Part shown: piece after piece, positions 8,172 to 15,258 of the stretch
How the letters are laid out: each line of letters begins with the position of its first letter
Numbering within the stretch: position 1 is the first letter of the stretch
Source: Acetobacterium fimetarium
Lineage (GTDB): Bacteria > Bacillota > Clostridia > Eubacteriales > Eubacteriaceae
Assembly (NCBI RefSeq): GCF_014284475.1
Contig: NZ_WJBC01000003.1
Span: 124,001 to 188,000 of the forward strand
Reading direction: 5' to 3'
DNA: 64,000 nucleotides
Notes under the pieces: model-generated
What the model saw: only the letters and a program-made list of their open reading frames with translations
Databases searched by the model: none
Told to the model about the DNA's origin: nothing
Position numbers and translations under genes: made by a program

Positions 8172-8591
8172 TTAGAGAATTCTCTTAATTACTGGTCTCA
8201 GACTTTTATTTGTCGCTACAAATCGATCAAATCCTTTTATCACTACTGCCGCGACAAGAAAAGCAGCTACTCCTCCCACAATGGCGGCAGTATTTGCTGC
8301 GACTGCCAATTTCCCTGAAAGATAATAACCGGTCATCGCTCCTAAAGTTATCAGAATTAACGGCAAAGCGAAAAGCATGAATGCCACTGACAGCATCCCG
8401 ACCTGTTTAGCTTCAAAAACTATTTTATCTCCCACGCGGGCATTAATTTCATTGTTCATTTCCAGAATTACTTTCAGTACATCCTCACCCTGGCAGCAAT
8501 GACCACTATCACAATTCAGATGCGTCATCGGTTTTACCAAAGCCAAGTCACCTTTCGTCTCGGTGACAATGCCTATTGTTTCGTTTCTCAT
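8172..8591 (-). CDS. RseC/MucC-family membrane protein
   Basis: 139 residues. N-terminal soluble part with a Cys cluster (CDSGHCCQGED, about residues 28-38), then two transmembrane segments (about 73-95 and 100-122) and a short basic tail. This matches the RseC/MucC (SoxR-reducing system) family. In anaerobes such proteins often occur beside Rnf-type complexes and Fe-S genes and are suspected of redox or flavin/Fe-S delivery at the membrane; no Rnf genes lie in this window. Sits inside the DUF134-led operon, so it may link the cofactor system to the membrane. Confidence 0.8.
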   Translation of the reverse strand: MRNETIGIVTETKGDLALVKPMTHLNCDSGHCCQGEDVLKVILEMNNEINARVGDKIVFEAKQVGMLSVAFMLFALPLILITLGAMTGYYLSGKLAVAANTAAIVGGVAAFLVAAVVIKGFDRFVATNKSLRPVIKRIL

Positions 8592-8670
8592 TTAATCAGC
8601 TCCATCATATGTGTATTGCTTATTTACCTTCCATCAGTTTTCCACATTTATTGATCCCGTGTAAATCGAA

Positions 8671-9123
8671 TCATCTCTTATAAAACCGATAAACCATCCG
8701 ATCGATGATTTTGTTTTTAATCGTTTCACAATTCCTTGATGCATTCATTTCTACCTTCTGCAGCTTTGATTTTGAACGATTACACTCATAATCCTGAATT
8801 GCCAGTTTCAAAGCACTGACGCCTAGATTTGAACAATGTTTTTTTTCTTCCGGCAAACCATCCAGCGCTTCGATTACATCCTCTTCGGTGATTTTCAATG
8901 CTTCTTCAAGCGTTTTGCCCTTTGCCAGCACAGAGGTCATGCTCGATGTGGCAATTGAGCCACAACAGCCGAAGACAAGATAACTGATTTCCTGTATTCT
9001 ATTGTCCTTAACTTTTATAAACATTTTCAAGGAATCGCCACATGAAGGATCTCCGACAGCGCTTTGCGCATCGGGATTGATCATGCCATAGGCATTTTGC
9101 GGATTCTTGAAATGTTCCATCAC
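8671..9123 (-). CDS. NifU/IscU-like iron-sulfur scaffold protein
   Basis: 150 residues. The three conserved cluster-binding Cys positions are visible: VGDPSCGDSLK, LVFGCCGSIATSS and KKHCSNLGVSAL, as in IscU/NifU N-terminal domains. The C-terminal 30 residues are an unusual basic extension absent from the second scaffold of this window (44050-44424). The separate isc group at 44-46 kb presumably serves general Fe-S assembly, so this copy is likely dedicated to the DUF134 operon. Gap of 17 bp to the DUF134 gene. Confidence 0.9.
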   Translation of the reverse strand: MMEHFKNPQNAYGMINPDAQSAVGDPSCGDSLKMFIKVKDNRIQEISYLVFGCCGSIATSSMTSVLAKGKTLEEALKITEEDVIEALDGLPEEKKHCSNLGVSALKLAIQDYECNRSKSKLQKVEMNASRNCETIKNKIIDRMVYRFYKR

Positions 9124-9140
9124 TGTTTCAGAATATATGA

Positions 9141-9521
9141 TTATTCACCTCCATTACCATCATCGATAGAATTGCTGTCCAATTTATGTCTGCTACAACT
9201 GCTGCATCCACATGATTCTTCGAGGCCATCGCAAAGCTTGTAATTACCGCCTTCGATATGCAAGATCCGATTATTTACTAATGCTTCCGCAATTTTTTTT
9301 CTTGCGTCATTGTAGATCCACTGGACAGTTGTCCGGGCAACATTCATATGGCTTGCACAATCTTCCTGCGTATATCCCTCTAAATCAATCAATCGGATTG
9401 TTTCATACTCCTCAACAGCCATGTTTATTATTCCGTCATTGATATTGGTCGCATTGAGCGATCCAAACAAACTGCTTGCCGGCAAACAACACACTTTACG
9501 CCATTTTCTTGGTCTTGAAAT
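9141..9521 (-). CDS. DUF134-family predicted DNA-binding protein (likely ATT start)
   Basis: 126 residues if started at the ATT at 9521. Family members start with M-(S/P)-R-P-R-K-W-R-x-V-C, which corresponds exactly to [11 protein letters not shown] here, and the sequence AAGGAGGTG ends 7 bp before that ATT. The only upstream ATG in frame (9551, ten codons earlier) has no ribosome site and lies inside a CATATG element shared with two other promoters. The protein has a sigma-70 region-4-like helix-turn-helix ([18 protein letters not shown], then [16 protein letters not shown]) and a C-terminal Cys cluster ([10 protein letters not shown]) that could bind metal or Fe-S. First gene of the operon and a candidate regulator of the three CATATG promoters, including its own. 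Confidence 0.8.
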   Translation of the reverse strand: MSRPRKWRKVCCLPASSLFGSLNATNINDGIINMAVEEYETIRLIDLEGYTQEDCASHMNVARTTVQWIYNDARKKIAEALVNNRILHIEGGNYKLCDGLEESCGCSSCSRHKLDSNSIDDGNGGE

Positions 9522-9548
9522 ATCCAGCACCTCCTTGATTGTTTTGGA

Positions 9549-9597
9549 CATATGTTATTTATACTTGTTATTATACCCCTTTGTGAACATATGTCAA
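9549..9597 (-). promoter_or_regulatory. CATATG-type promoter/operator 1 (DUF134 operon)
   Basis: Minus strand: TTGACA (9597-9592), 16-bp spacer, TATAAT (9575-9570). CATATG elements at 9588-9593 (overlapping the -35) and 9549-9554 (in the early leader) are 39 bp apart. The -35 site is flanked by TTGTGA on one side and TCAATAA on the other, a partial dyad. The same layout recurs at 10598-10645 and 13556-13603. Confidence 0.75.
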
Positions 9598-9624
9598 TAA
9601 CAATCATTAAATTTTCTACTCAAT

Positions 9625-9996
9625 TTAATGATGCTCGTGATGATTGGGATCGCATTGATCGGTTCCTTCAATATTTCTGATTAATTTCAATTCGCGCTTT
9701 TTCATTAAATCAAGCGCTTTCATTCCAGAATGCCCTGAGCCGAGATATCGTGTGATGCAGGCGTCTGCTAAAACATCAAAGGCTTCCGGATGATCAAACA
9801 TTCCGGTGATCACGCCTTCACAATCCGCTGCGATGATTTTTTGAGCCAGATTTTCAGCTGAGAGCTCCGCTTTATTTTCAATCACCTTAACACTCAAATC
9901 ATCCGTCTCCACAATCAACAAATATCCACAGTCTTCAAACCGCTGTGATACATTGCTGGCCAAATTATGCCCATCCATTGCCATCGCTAAATACAT
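9625..9996 (-). CDS. NifX-like protein with His-rich C-terminus
   Basis: 123 residues of a divergent NifX/NifB-C-type domain: MYLAMAMDGHN first strand, SQRFEDCGYLLIVE, then ENLAQKIIAADCEGVITG and YLGSGHSGMKALDLM. The end is a likely metal-binding tail (CDPNHHEHH). GGAGG lies 5 bp before the ATG. Second gene of the unit headed by the Cys-tailed protein (71-bp gap) and driven by CATATG promoter 2; its stop lies 28 bp before promoter 1, so the two units are head-to-tail. Confidence 0.75.
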   Translation of the reverse strand: MYLAMAMDGHNLASNVSQRFEDCGYLLIVETDDLSVKVIENKAELSAENLAQKIIAADCEGVITGMFDHPEAFDVLADACITRYLGSGHSGMKALDLMKKRELKLIRNIEGTDQCDPNHHEHH

Positions 9997-10067
9997 CTGT
10001 TCCTCCTTATTTTTTTATCAGACTCAGACACAAACGTTTTCAATCAGTCTGATAAAATTCTGATCTG

Positions 10068-10472
10068 CTATTTTTCTTTTTCACTACAACCCGGGCATGG
10101 TTTGAAGAATTCACCGGGGAAATCTTTATGCATCAATACTTCTGCTTCTTTTGTAAATTCATGGTCCATAAAATATTTTTCCACTTCCTCTTTTGCCTGA
10201 TGAACTGCGACCGTTGTGCACTCCTCTTCAGCCATTTTATAAAGCAGCGTTCTGACCATTCCATCAAATATCACCATATACTGCGCCCCCTGATAAAGTC
10301 GGATGGCTTCATAAATATCCACCCGATTTTTTTTATAAAAGAATCGAATGGCTCCCAGCATTTCAGATGTTTCGGTGTTTTCAGCAACAATATATAAATC
10401 CCGTTCTTTTTCTTTTTCCGGAAAAAGAACTTTCAACTGGCTGAAATCTCTCGGAAAACCAATTTTTATCAT
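10068..10472 (-). CDS. Uncharacterised Cys-tailed protein (copy A)
   Basis: 134 residues, family not recognised. Soluble, acidic, no signal peptide; mostly mixed alpha/beta with MIKIGFPRDFSQLKVLF at the start, FDGMVRTLLYKMAEE in the middle and a C-terminal FFKPCPGCSEKEK motif (CxxC) that could bind metal or be redox active. The ATG at 10472 is chosen from the GGAGG ten bases upstream and because the paralogue at 51992-52390 starts with exactly the same residues; an upstream TTG would overlap that ribosome site. Copy B ends a chromosome-segregation/pseudouridine operon. Here it is the first gene under CATATG promoter 2, followed by a NifX-like gene, implying a link to metal or Fe-S handling. 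Confidence 0.75.
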   Translation of the reverse strand: MIKIGFPRDFSQLKVLFPEKEKERDLYIVAENTETSEMLGAIRFFYKKNRVDIYEAIRLYQGAQYMVIFDGMVRTLLYKMAEEECTTVAVHQAKEEVEKYFMDHEFTKEAEVLMHKDFPGEFFKPCPGCSEKEK

Positions 10473-10597
10473 GTCTGTCTTTCCTCCAAACAAGTTATTT
10501 TAGGTTTACATCAAACGCAAAATCAATTTCTTTCCGCATGATATAAGCGTTTTAGCATTTTCTCACAGGTCTTTTGAATTTTTTTGCCTATTTCAAG

Positions 10598-10645
10598 CAT
10601 ATGTCATTTACATCTAAATTATACGCTCTTGTGAACATATGTCAA
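10598..10645 (-). promoter_or_regulatory. CATATG-type promoter/operator 2 (Cys-tailed protein unit)
   Basis: Minus strand: TTGACA (10645-10640), 16-bp spacer, TATAAT (10623-10618). CATATG at 10636-10641 overlaps the -35 and CATATG at 10598-10603 lies in the leader, 38 bp apart. The leader to the ATG at 10472 is about 135 nt and has no obvious riboswitch. Confidence 0.75.
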
Positions 10646-10704
10646 CAACTATTTAAAACTCCCTCCACACAACTTTGCAAACATCAGGCAACATGCCTCG
10701 CAAA

Positions 10705-10850
10705 CAAAAAAAGGGAACCTCAAATTTGAGATTCCCTTCAGTCGCGATGGACTGGCTGATTTTTTGTCTGTTGACCGGAGCGCTCTGTCCCGGGTCCCTT
10801 TCACTGCTGAGACCATTGAATACCAGAACCAGCAGCTCAGGCTCTATTTT
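10705..10850 (+). pseudogene. Relic of a Crp-family regulator (C-terminal HTH end only)
   Basis: About 146 bp closely match the last 150 bp of the Crp-family gene at 3064-3720, from the AAAAAAAGGGA stretch through TTTGAGATTCCCTTCAG, TTGACCGGAGCGCTCTG and GACCATTGAATACCAGAACC to the stop region. The relic has substitutions, a one-base insertion and a roughly 10-base deletion that shifts the frame, and no upstream part of the gene, so it cannot make a regulator. Its end overlaps the last codons of the DUF308 gene on the other strand. Either a partial duplication of the local crp gene or what is left of a second paralogue. Confidence 0.8.
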
Positions 10851-12141
10851 CGATATCCTGATACAGAGTTCGTGAAACCACAATCGAATCGCCCCGTTCA
10901 TACAACCGGTCCAGATAATCCAGATAAGCGCCCGGCGTGATGATGCCGTTGACTTTCATCAGGTCGATGCCGGTTTTACCAACAATCGTATCCACAAGTT
11001 TGACGCAATTTGTTCCCATGGCATAGTAGGTTTTAAATGGATCGCCAAACTTGAATTTATAAAAGCGGGCTTTGGCATCGTTGTACAGCTGGCTGGAAAC
11101 ATCATTGTAGTCCTCAGGATTTCCACCAACTTCGCCTTTTTCAGCCTGCTCTGCCAGTGGTTCCCAGGGAATCAGGTTCGCGATGATCTCGCCCAGTTTA
11201 TCCTGGGCACCCTTTTTTTGTTCCGGCGGCAGTGACAGACCATATCCCATCAGGATTTTCTTTTCCACATCCAGCGCCTGTTTGACATGGGCAGCCTTAT
11301 CCATTTCCACCATCACGCCATCCGCAAAAAATCCACCCATTTTCCAGGTGGCGGTGTCATAATTGCCATAGCTGTAGACCAGATCCCCCATGGATACATC
11401 CACATGACCAATTCCCGGGATCAGACCTGCTCTCGTATGGATAAATATTTCCATGTCAATTTCCTGCTGCTTGTTTTTTTCGGATAGTATCAGCAACGCA
11501 TCCGGTTCTTCTTCCACTAATTTATTCACTTTGTTCAGTAACCGGATCGGCAAAAACGCCGCAATCACCACCGGCAGTGAAATGCGGATATGCTTTTTCA
11601 TTTTTTGCGCGCCATCGTTATGTTTCATCAGACTCGCCAGGGCATCGCTGAAAATATTGAGTGAGAACAAAATCAGATAGATTCCGAAGATCAGGCCGAA
11701 GAGACGGCCTGTAGTGGCAAAAAAAGCCATATCAATTCCCATGCCAATATATACCAGCGCGATCAGCAAGGTGCCGATCCAGGCGGCGCCATCTTTTCTC
11801 AGTTTCAGGCTGCTCAGCAGTACGAAAGCCCCCATGATGATGCCCAGCATTCCCACCACAAAAGCGAAAGTCACCCGGATGAAGTGCGGGAAGAGATACA
11901 TCGAGACGCCGCCAAATAAGCAGAGCAGACCGATCCCCAACTCTTTGAACTTGCTTTGATCTTGCTTGAGAAACAACGACATCAGATACATGATGCCTAC
12001 AAAAAATATTGTCCCGGACACCATTGCCACCGTGATTTCCCAGGCAAGCTTGACATCAAGCAATAAAATCATCCCACTGATAAACACGGCGACAGCCACC
12101 AGCAGCCAGACTACCGGCGCCGTATTCTTAAATCCAACCAT
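10837..12141 (-). CDS. DUF308/HdeD-like membrane protein with a C-terminal permuted papain-like domain
   Basis: 434 residues. About 190 N-terminal residues form six or so transmembrane helices in the HdeD/DUF308 style. The soluble remainder contains GHVDVSMGDLVYSYGNYD (about residues 242-259) and, much later, MGTNCVKLVDTIVG; a His-first, Cys-later order is typical of permuted NlpC/P60-papain (LRAT/YiiX/DUF4105-like) enzymes. The pairing suggests a membrane-anchored amidase or acyltransferase, but this is inference. GGAGG 6 bp before the ATG. The final codons run into the crp relic, so the C-terminus may have been altered. Stand-alone gene between CATATG units 2 and 3, so it could also be read from promoter 3. 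Confidence 0.65.
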   Translation of the reverse strand: MVGFKNTAPVVWLLVAVAVFISGMILLLDVKLAWEITVAMVSGTIFFVGIMYLMSLFLKQDQSKFKELGIGLLCLFGGVSMYLFPHFIRVTFAFVVGMLGIIMGAFVLLSSLKLRKDGAAWIGTLLIALVYIGMGIDMAFFATTGRLFGLIFGIYLILFSLNIFSDALASLMKHNDGAQKMKKHIRISLPVVIAAFLPIRLLNKVNKLVEEEPDALLILSEKNKQQEIDMEIFIHTRAGLIPGIGHVDVSMGDLVYSYGNYDTATWKMGGFFADGVMVEMDKAAHVKQALDVEKKILMGYGLSLPPEQKKGAQDKLGEIIANLIPWEPLAEQAEKGEVGGNPEDYNDVSSQLYNDAKARFYKFKFGDPFKTYYAMGTNCVKLVDTIVGKTGIDLMKVNGIITPGAYLDYLDRLYERGDSIVVSRTLYQDIENRA

Positions 12142-12173
12142 GAAAGACCTCCAACCTTTTTTCGTCCATTCTA

Positions 12174-13406
12174 TCAGAATTTGATAGCTTCTACAATCAG
12201 CTTTTCTTTATCAACTACTGTATTTGCATCATAACCAAGGCCCAATCTTTCAAGGGCTTCTTCTGGTGTTCTTTCGTCTACCACAACAATCGCAGTATTC
12301 GAATTAGAAAAGACATAAGCCGGTCCCTTACTGTTGAAATCATTTTTTAATATAATATAATCAATCAGATTTTGCGTTAATAGTTCAGCGGCTAGAATAC
12401 CTTTTCCTTTTTCGATCTTGATATAGGGATTATTGATAATATCAACTTCACTGGCAATCGTTTCTCCGACTTTGAATTTTACCAACATAAAATAGGGTGA
12501 TTCTCCAAAATGACTGTTAATCAAAGCTTTATCTTCCGTTAATGGAAATGCATAAACGGTTTCTTCCTTCTGCAACGGTTCATAATGAATGAGGATATGG
12601 TCGATATTCTTAATTTTGTCCTTAATCCGGTTTTCAATGCCATCCACTATAAAATGAGCCTTCTCCAAATAATAAGCCTTTAATATAATATCAGCTTCAA
12701 TGAACTTGAATCTTCCTGAATTCCGTCCGGTTAATTTTTTCAGTTCAATAACTTGCGGTGTCTCCAAAATAATCTTCTCAACCTTACTGAGCGTTTCATG
12801 ATCTAAAGAAGCATCCAGAAGAACTCTGATACCATCTAAAAACATTTGAACACCGGTCTTGAAAATAAAACCCGCTACGATAAAAGCCGCTATTTTGTCA
12901 AGTTGATAACCAATCAAGCTGGTTATAATAGCTATTAAAACAACTGCGTTGCTCAACACATCAGTATGGATATGCGCCGAATCCGCCAACAGAATTGGTG
13001 AATTAATTTTTTTCCCAACCCTTCTCTCATATCTTGAAAAAACATACGTCGCTATTATTGCAATTACCAGACTGGCTATGGCAATCGGTGAGTTTTTTAA
13101 TTCCGTCGCGCCAGCATTTATTGCTTCCAGCACGATTTCATATCCTGAATAAATAATAACTAACGCCACAACAACAGACATTAGGTTTTCAATTTTATAA
13201 AGGCCATATGGAAATGCCTTTGTTTTTCTTTTTGCAATCTTCAATCCAACAAAAACTGTTAGCGAAGCAATAAAATCAGCAAGCGTGTGAAACGCTTCAG
13301 CCTTTAAAGCAATACTGCCAGATGCCGATGCCGATACATACTTAATTCCAAATATGAAGAAATTCAATGCCATTCCCATTAACGCAGTTCGTTCGCTCAC
13401 TTCCAT
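12174..13406 (-). CDS. Cation diffusion facilitator transporter fused to a NifX-like domain
   Basis: 410 residues. Residues 1-200 are a six-helix CDF transporter with the HxxxD metal sites in helices 2 and 5 (FHTLADF, SAHIHTDVLS); about 205-285 form the cytoplasmic ferredoxin-like domain of the family. From about 290 there is a further domain (VYAFPLTEDKALINSHFGES, then GILAAELLTQNLIDYII) with the NifX/NifB-C fold, ending near 400. CDF proteins export Zn, Fe, Mn, Co or similar divalent ions; the extra domain suggests a cofactor- or metal-linked sensor on the cytosolic side. Own CATATG promoter (3). A tandem 15-bp repeat spans the ribosome site (13406-13435). Confidence 0.85.
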   Translation of the reverse strand: MEVSERTALMGMALNFFIFGIKYVSASASGSIALKAEAFHTLADFIASLTVFVGLKIAKRKTKAFPYGLYKIENLMSVVVALVIIYSGYEIVLEAINAGATELKNSPIAIASLVIAIIATYVFSRYERRVGKKINSPILLADSAHIHTDVLSNAVVLIAIITSLIGYQLDKIAAFIVAGFIFKTGVQMFLDGIRVLLDASLDHETLSKVEKIILETPQVIELKKLTGRNSGRFKFIEADIILKAYYLEKAHFIVDGIENRIKDKIKNIDHILIHYEPLQKEETVYAFPLTEDKALINSHFGESPYFMLVKFKVGETIASEVDIINNPYIKIEKGKGILAAELLTQNLIDYIILKNDFNSKGPAYVFSNSNTAIVVVDERTPEEALERLGLGYDANTVVDKEKLIVEAIKF

Positions 13407-13435
13407 ATCATACCCATCCTTATCATACCCATCCT
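13406..13435 (-). repeat. Tandem 15-bp repeat over the ribosome-binding site
   Basis: Two perfect copies of TATCATACCCATCCT (13406-13420 and 13421-13435). Read on the minus strand each copy supplies AGGATGGGTATGATA, i.e. a purine-rich Shine-Dalgarno-like run and an ATG, directly ahead of the CDF start codon. A slippage-prone unit that could duplicate or lose a ribosome site. Confidence 0.85.
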
Positions 13436-13534
13436 TGCTGAAAGCTTCTACAAAAGCAAGTCCGGATTCTATTCGAAATCACAAACAAAAGCTGTTTTAA
13501 TATAATTTTTTGCATCCACCTAGTTTTTTGCAGC

Positions 13535-13609
13535 CATATGCCAAACCGTTATTGGCATATGTTATCTATGATTTCATTATAAACTGTTGTTGGCATATGT
13601 CAACAACAG
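13535..13609 (-). promoter_or_regulatory. CATATG-type promoter/operator 3 (CDF-NifX gene)
   Basis: Minus strand: TTGACA (13603-13598), 16-bp spacer, TATAAT (13581-13576). CATATG occurs at 13594-13599, 13556-13561 and 13535-13540. The first is the centre of a 26-bp dyad (13584-13609) with arms CTGTTGTTG and CAACAACAG; the other two form a second dyad, CATATGCCA...TGGCATATG. The 13556 and 13594 sites are 38 bp apart as in promoter 2. Leader to the start codon about 160 nt. Confidence 0.78.
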
Positions 13610-13644
13610 TTTTGCTTTTTTTTGCAAAAATATTAAACTAAATA

Positions 13645-13688
13645 AAGACCATCAGTTGATGAGGAATCATCCTCAATCTGATGGTCTT
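13645..13688 (-). terminator. Terminator after the mod/DUF364 unit
   Basis: Hairpin AAGACCATCAG...CTGATGGTCTT with inner arms TGAGGA/TCCTCA. On the minus strand it is followed by TTATTTAG, a modest T-rich tail. It lies 100 bp beyond the DUF364 stop and separates that unit from CATATG promoter 3. Confidence 0.7.
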
Positions 13689-13787
13689 AAAAAGCGCCAT
13701 TGTCTAATAATGAATTAAAGAATAAAAAGCCGATTCGCAAAAATATCTTTCATTTATTATCAAATCTATTTCGCGATGTTGATCCGC

Positions 13788-14531
13788 TTATTTCGACAAC
13801 GGGCATAACCGACTGAAATTATTATACTTTGCCAATGCCGCACAGGTTGTTCCAAATAAATAGAACTGTTTGTTCTCCAATTCATCCAGCACACTTCGCT
13901 CGGTTCCGTTTGCCAGAATTGAGCCGGTTATCAGCAGCACATCGGCAAAATCAACCACTTCCTTCGTATCGGTCAACCCATCGAGAACTTTCACGCCATG
14001 GCGAAGGCTGCCGACATTATTTCTGTTCAAATCACTGATCTTGATATTGTCTGCCCCAAATATCCGAACACAGTTTTCCAGGATGGCCGGCTGATATCCG
14101 ATGATACCGATTTTGCAGCGGCCATGTCTTTCCAGAACAGTCTGACTGATTTTTTCGGCGCAGGTCTCCGGTTCGTTATCAAGGCAATGAATGGTATGAT
14201 CGGTCAGACCGAGTTTGTGCGATACCGCATTGAGGGTTGCGACCAGAAGCGCATGATTGCCCAACCGCTCTGAAGTCAAATCCAGTACCCCCCGGATGTT
14301 TCCCTGATAGGCAATCGGATCACTGGTGAACGCCTGACCGATGCTGCCATCCACTTCTGCCTGCAAAAGCACTTCTTTCCCGGTCAACAGCGGAAAATCC
14401 TTGCGGTCCGGGTGACCGATGGCTTCCTCATTCTTCAGCGCTCTACTGTTTACTGCAATACCTAGTTGATTCAATTCTTTATTTTCATTTAATATTGATT
14501 CCAGAACCGCACGGGCATCTTTAAACTGCAT
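13788..14531 (-). CDS. DUF364-family (putative heavy-metal chelation) protein
   Basis: 247 residues. An N-terminal enolase-like region and a C-terminal Rossmann-like half (KIGIIGYQPAILENC at about 142, FADVLLITGSIL at about 200, FYLFGTTCAAL near the end), typical of the DUF364 heavy-metal chelation domain family. Overlaps the molybdate-type ATPase gene by 11 bp, so it is the last gene of the modABC-like operon. A role in molybdate or tungstate use, possibly in cofactor chelation, is suggested only by context. Confidence 0.8.
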   Translation of the reverse strand: MQFKDARAVLESILNENKELNQLGIAVNSRALKNEEAIGHPDRKDFPLLTGKEVLLQAEVDGSIGQAFTSDPIAYQGNIRGVLDLTSERLGNHALLVATLNAVSHKLGLTDHTIHCLDNEPETCAEKISQTVLERHGRCKIGIIGYQPAILENCVRIFGADNIKISDLNRNNVGSLRHGVKVLDGLTDTKEVVDFADVLLITGSILANGTERSVLDELENKQFYLFGTTCAALAKYNNFSRLCPLSK

Positions 14532-15258
14532 TTTTTACTCCTCTCGAATTTCCCCAAAGGAAATTATTTATTTCTTCATCCTGACAGCTTTCAAACAAAT
14601 TCACACTCTTTCGGATTCCCCGCAACTCACCATTAACCATAATCCCGATTCGGTCAGCCATGATCTGTGCTTCATTGAAGTCGTGGGTTACAAAGAGAAT
14701 TGTGCATCCGAAAATCTGATGAATCGTTTCAATCTGTTTGTACATACTCTGTTTCGTTGCCGGATCCAATGCCGAAAAGGGTTCATCCATCAACAGCATT
14801 TTGGGATCGAGAACGAGTGCCCGGGCAAGGGCCGTCCGCTGACGTTCGCCACCGCTCAGTGTTCCCGGATACTGATTTAAAACATGTCCGATTGACAAAA
14901 TCTCTGCCATTTCAGCAACCTTTTTTTCCCGCTTCTGTTTGTCCAGCTTTTGAATCTTCAATCCATAACCGATATTATCAGATACCGTCATATGTGGAAA
15001 CAAGCCAAAATCCTGATAGACAAATCCAATTTTTCGTTTTTCCAGCGGAACATCAACAACACTTTTTCCCTGAATATTCACATTTCCGGAAAACCGTCGG
15101 TAGAATCCGGCAACCGACTCAAGCAGCACCGTTTTCCCTGATCCGGTTTTTCCCAGTACTGCAAAAATCTCGTTATCGAAGATATCCAGATTGATGTTTT
15201 TCAGTTCAAAGTTGCCTAACCGGATCGAAAAATCTTTTATTTCTACCATTTTGTTCAT
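14521..15258 (-). CDS. modC: Molybdate/tungstate-type ABC transporter ATP-binding protein
   Basis: 245 residues. Walker A GKTGSGKT (about 36-43), Q-loop VYQDFGLFPH, signature LSGGERQRTALARAL, Walker B LLMDEPFSALDP and H-loop VTHDFNEA. The short length (no C-terminal Mo-binding MOP domain) resembles WtpC/TupC-like or truncated ModC proteins, so tungstate is as likely as molybdate. Overlaps the permease gene by 4 bp. Confidence 0.85.
   Translation of the reverse strand: MNKMVEIKDFSIRLGNFELKNINLDIFDNEIFAVLGKTGSGKTVLLESVAGFYRRFSGNVNIQGKSVVDVPLEKRKIGFVYQDFGLFPHMTVSDNIGYGLKIQKLDKQKREKKVAEMAEILSIGHVLNQYPGTLSGGERQRTALARALVLDPKMLLMDEPFSALDPATKQSMYKQIETIHQIFGCTILFVTHDFNEAQIMADRIGIMVNGELRGIRKSVNLFESCQDEEINNFLWGNSRGVKNAV

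Noticed and set aside
10653-10901. Short ORFs (66-82 residues) around the crp relic
   Set aside because: They are chance frames across the decayed relic; the similarity to the crp gene is at the DNA level with frameshifts.
14700-15194. Plus-strand ORF of 164 residues
   Set aside because: Shadow of the molybdate-type ATPase gene on the other strand.
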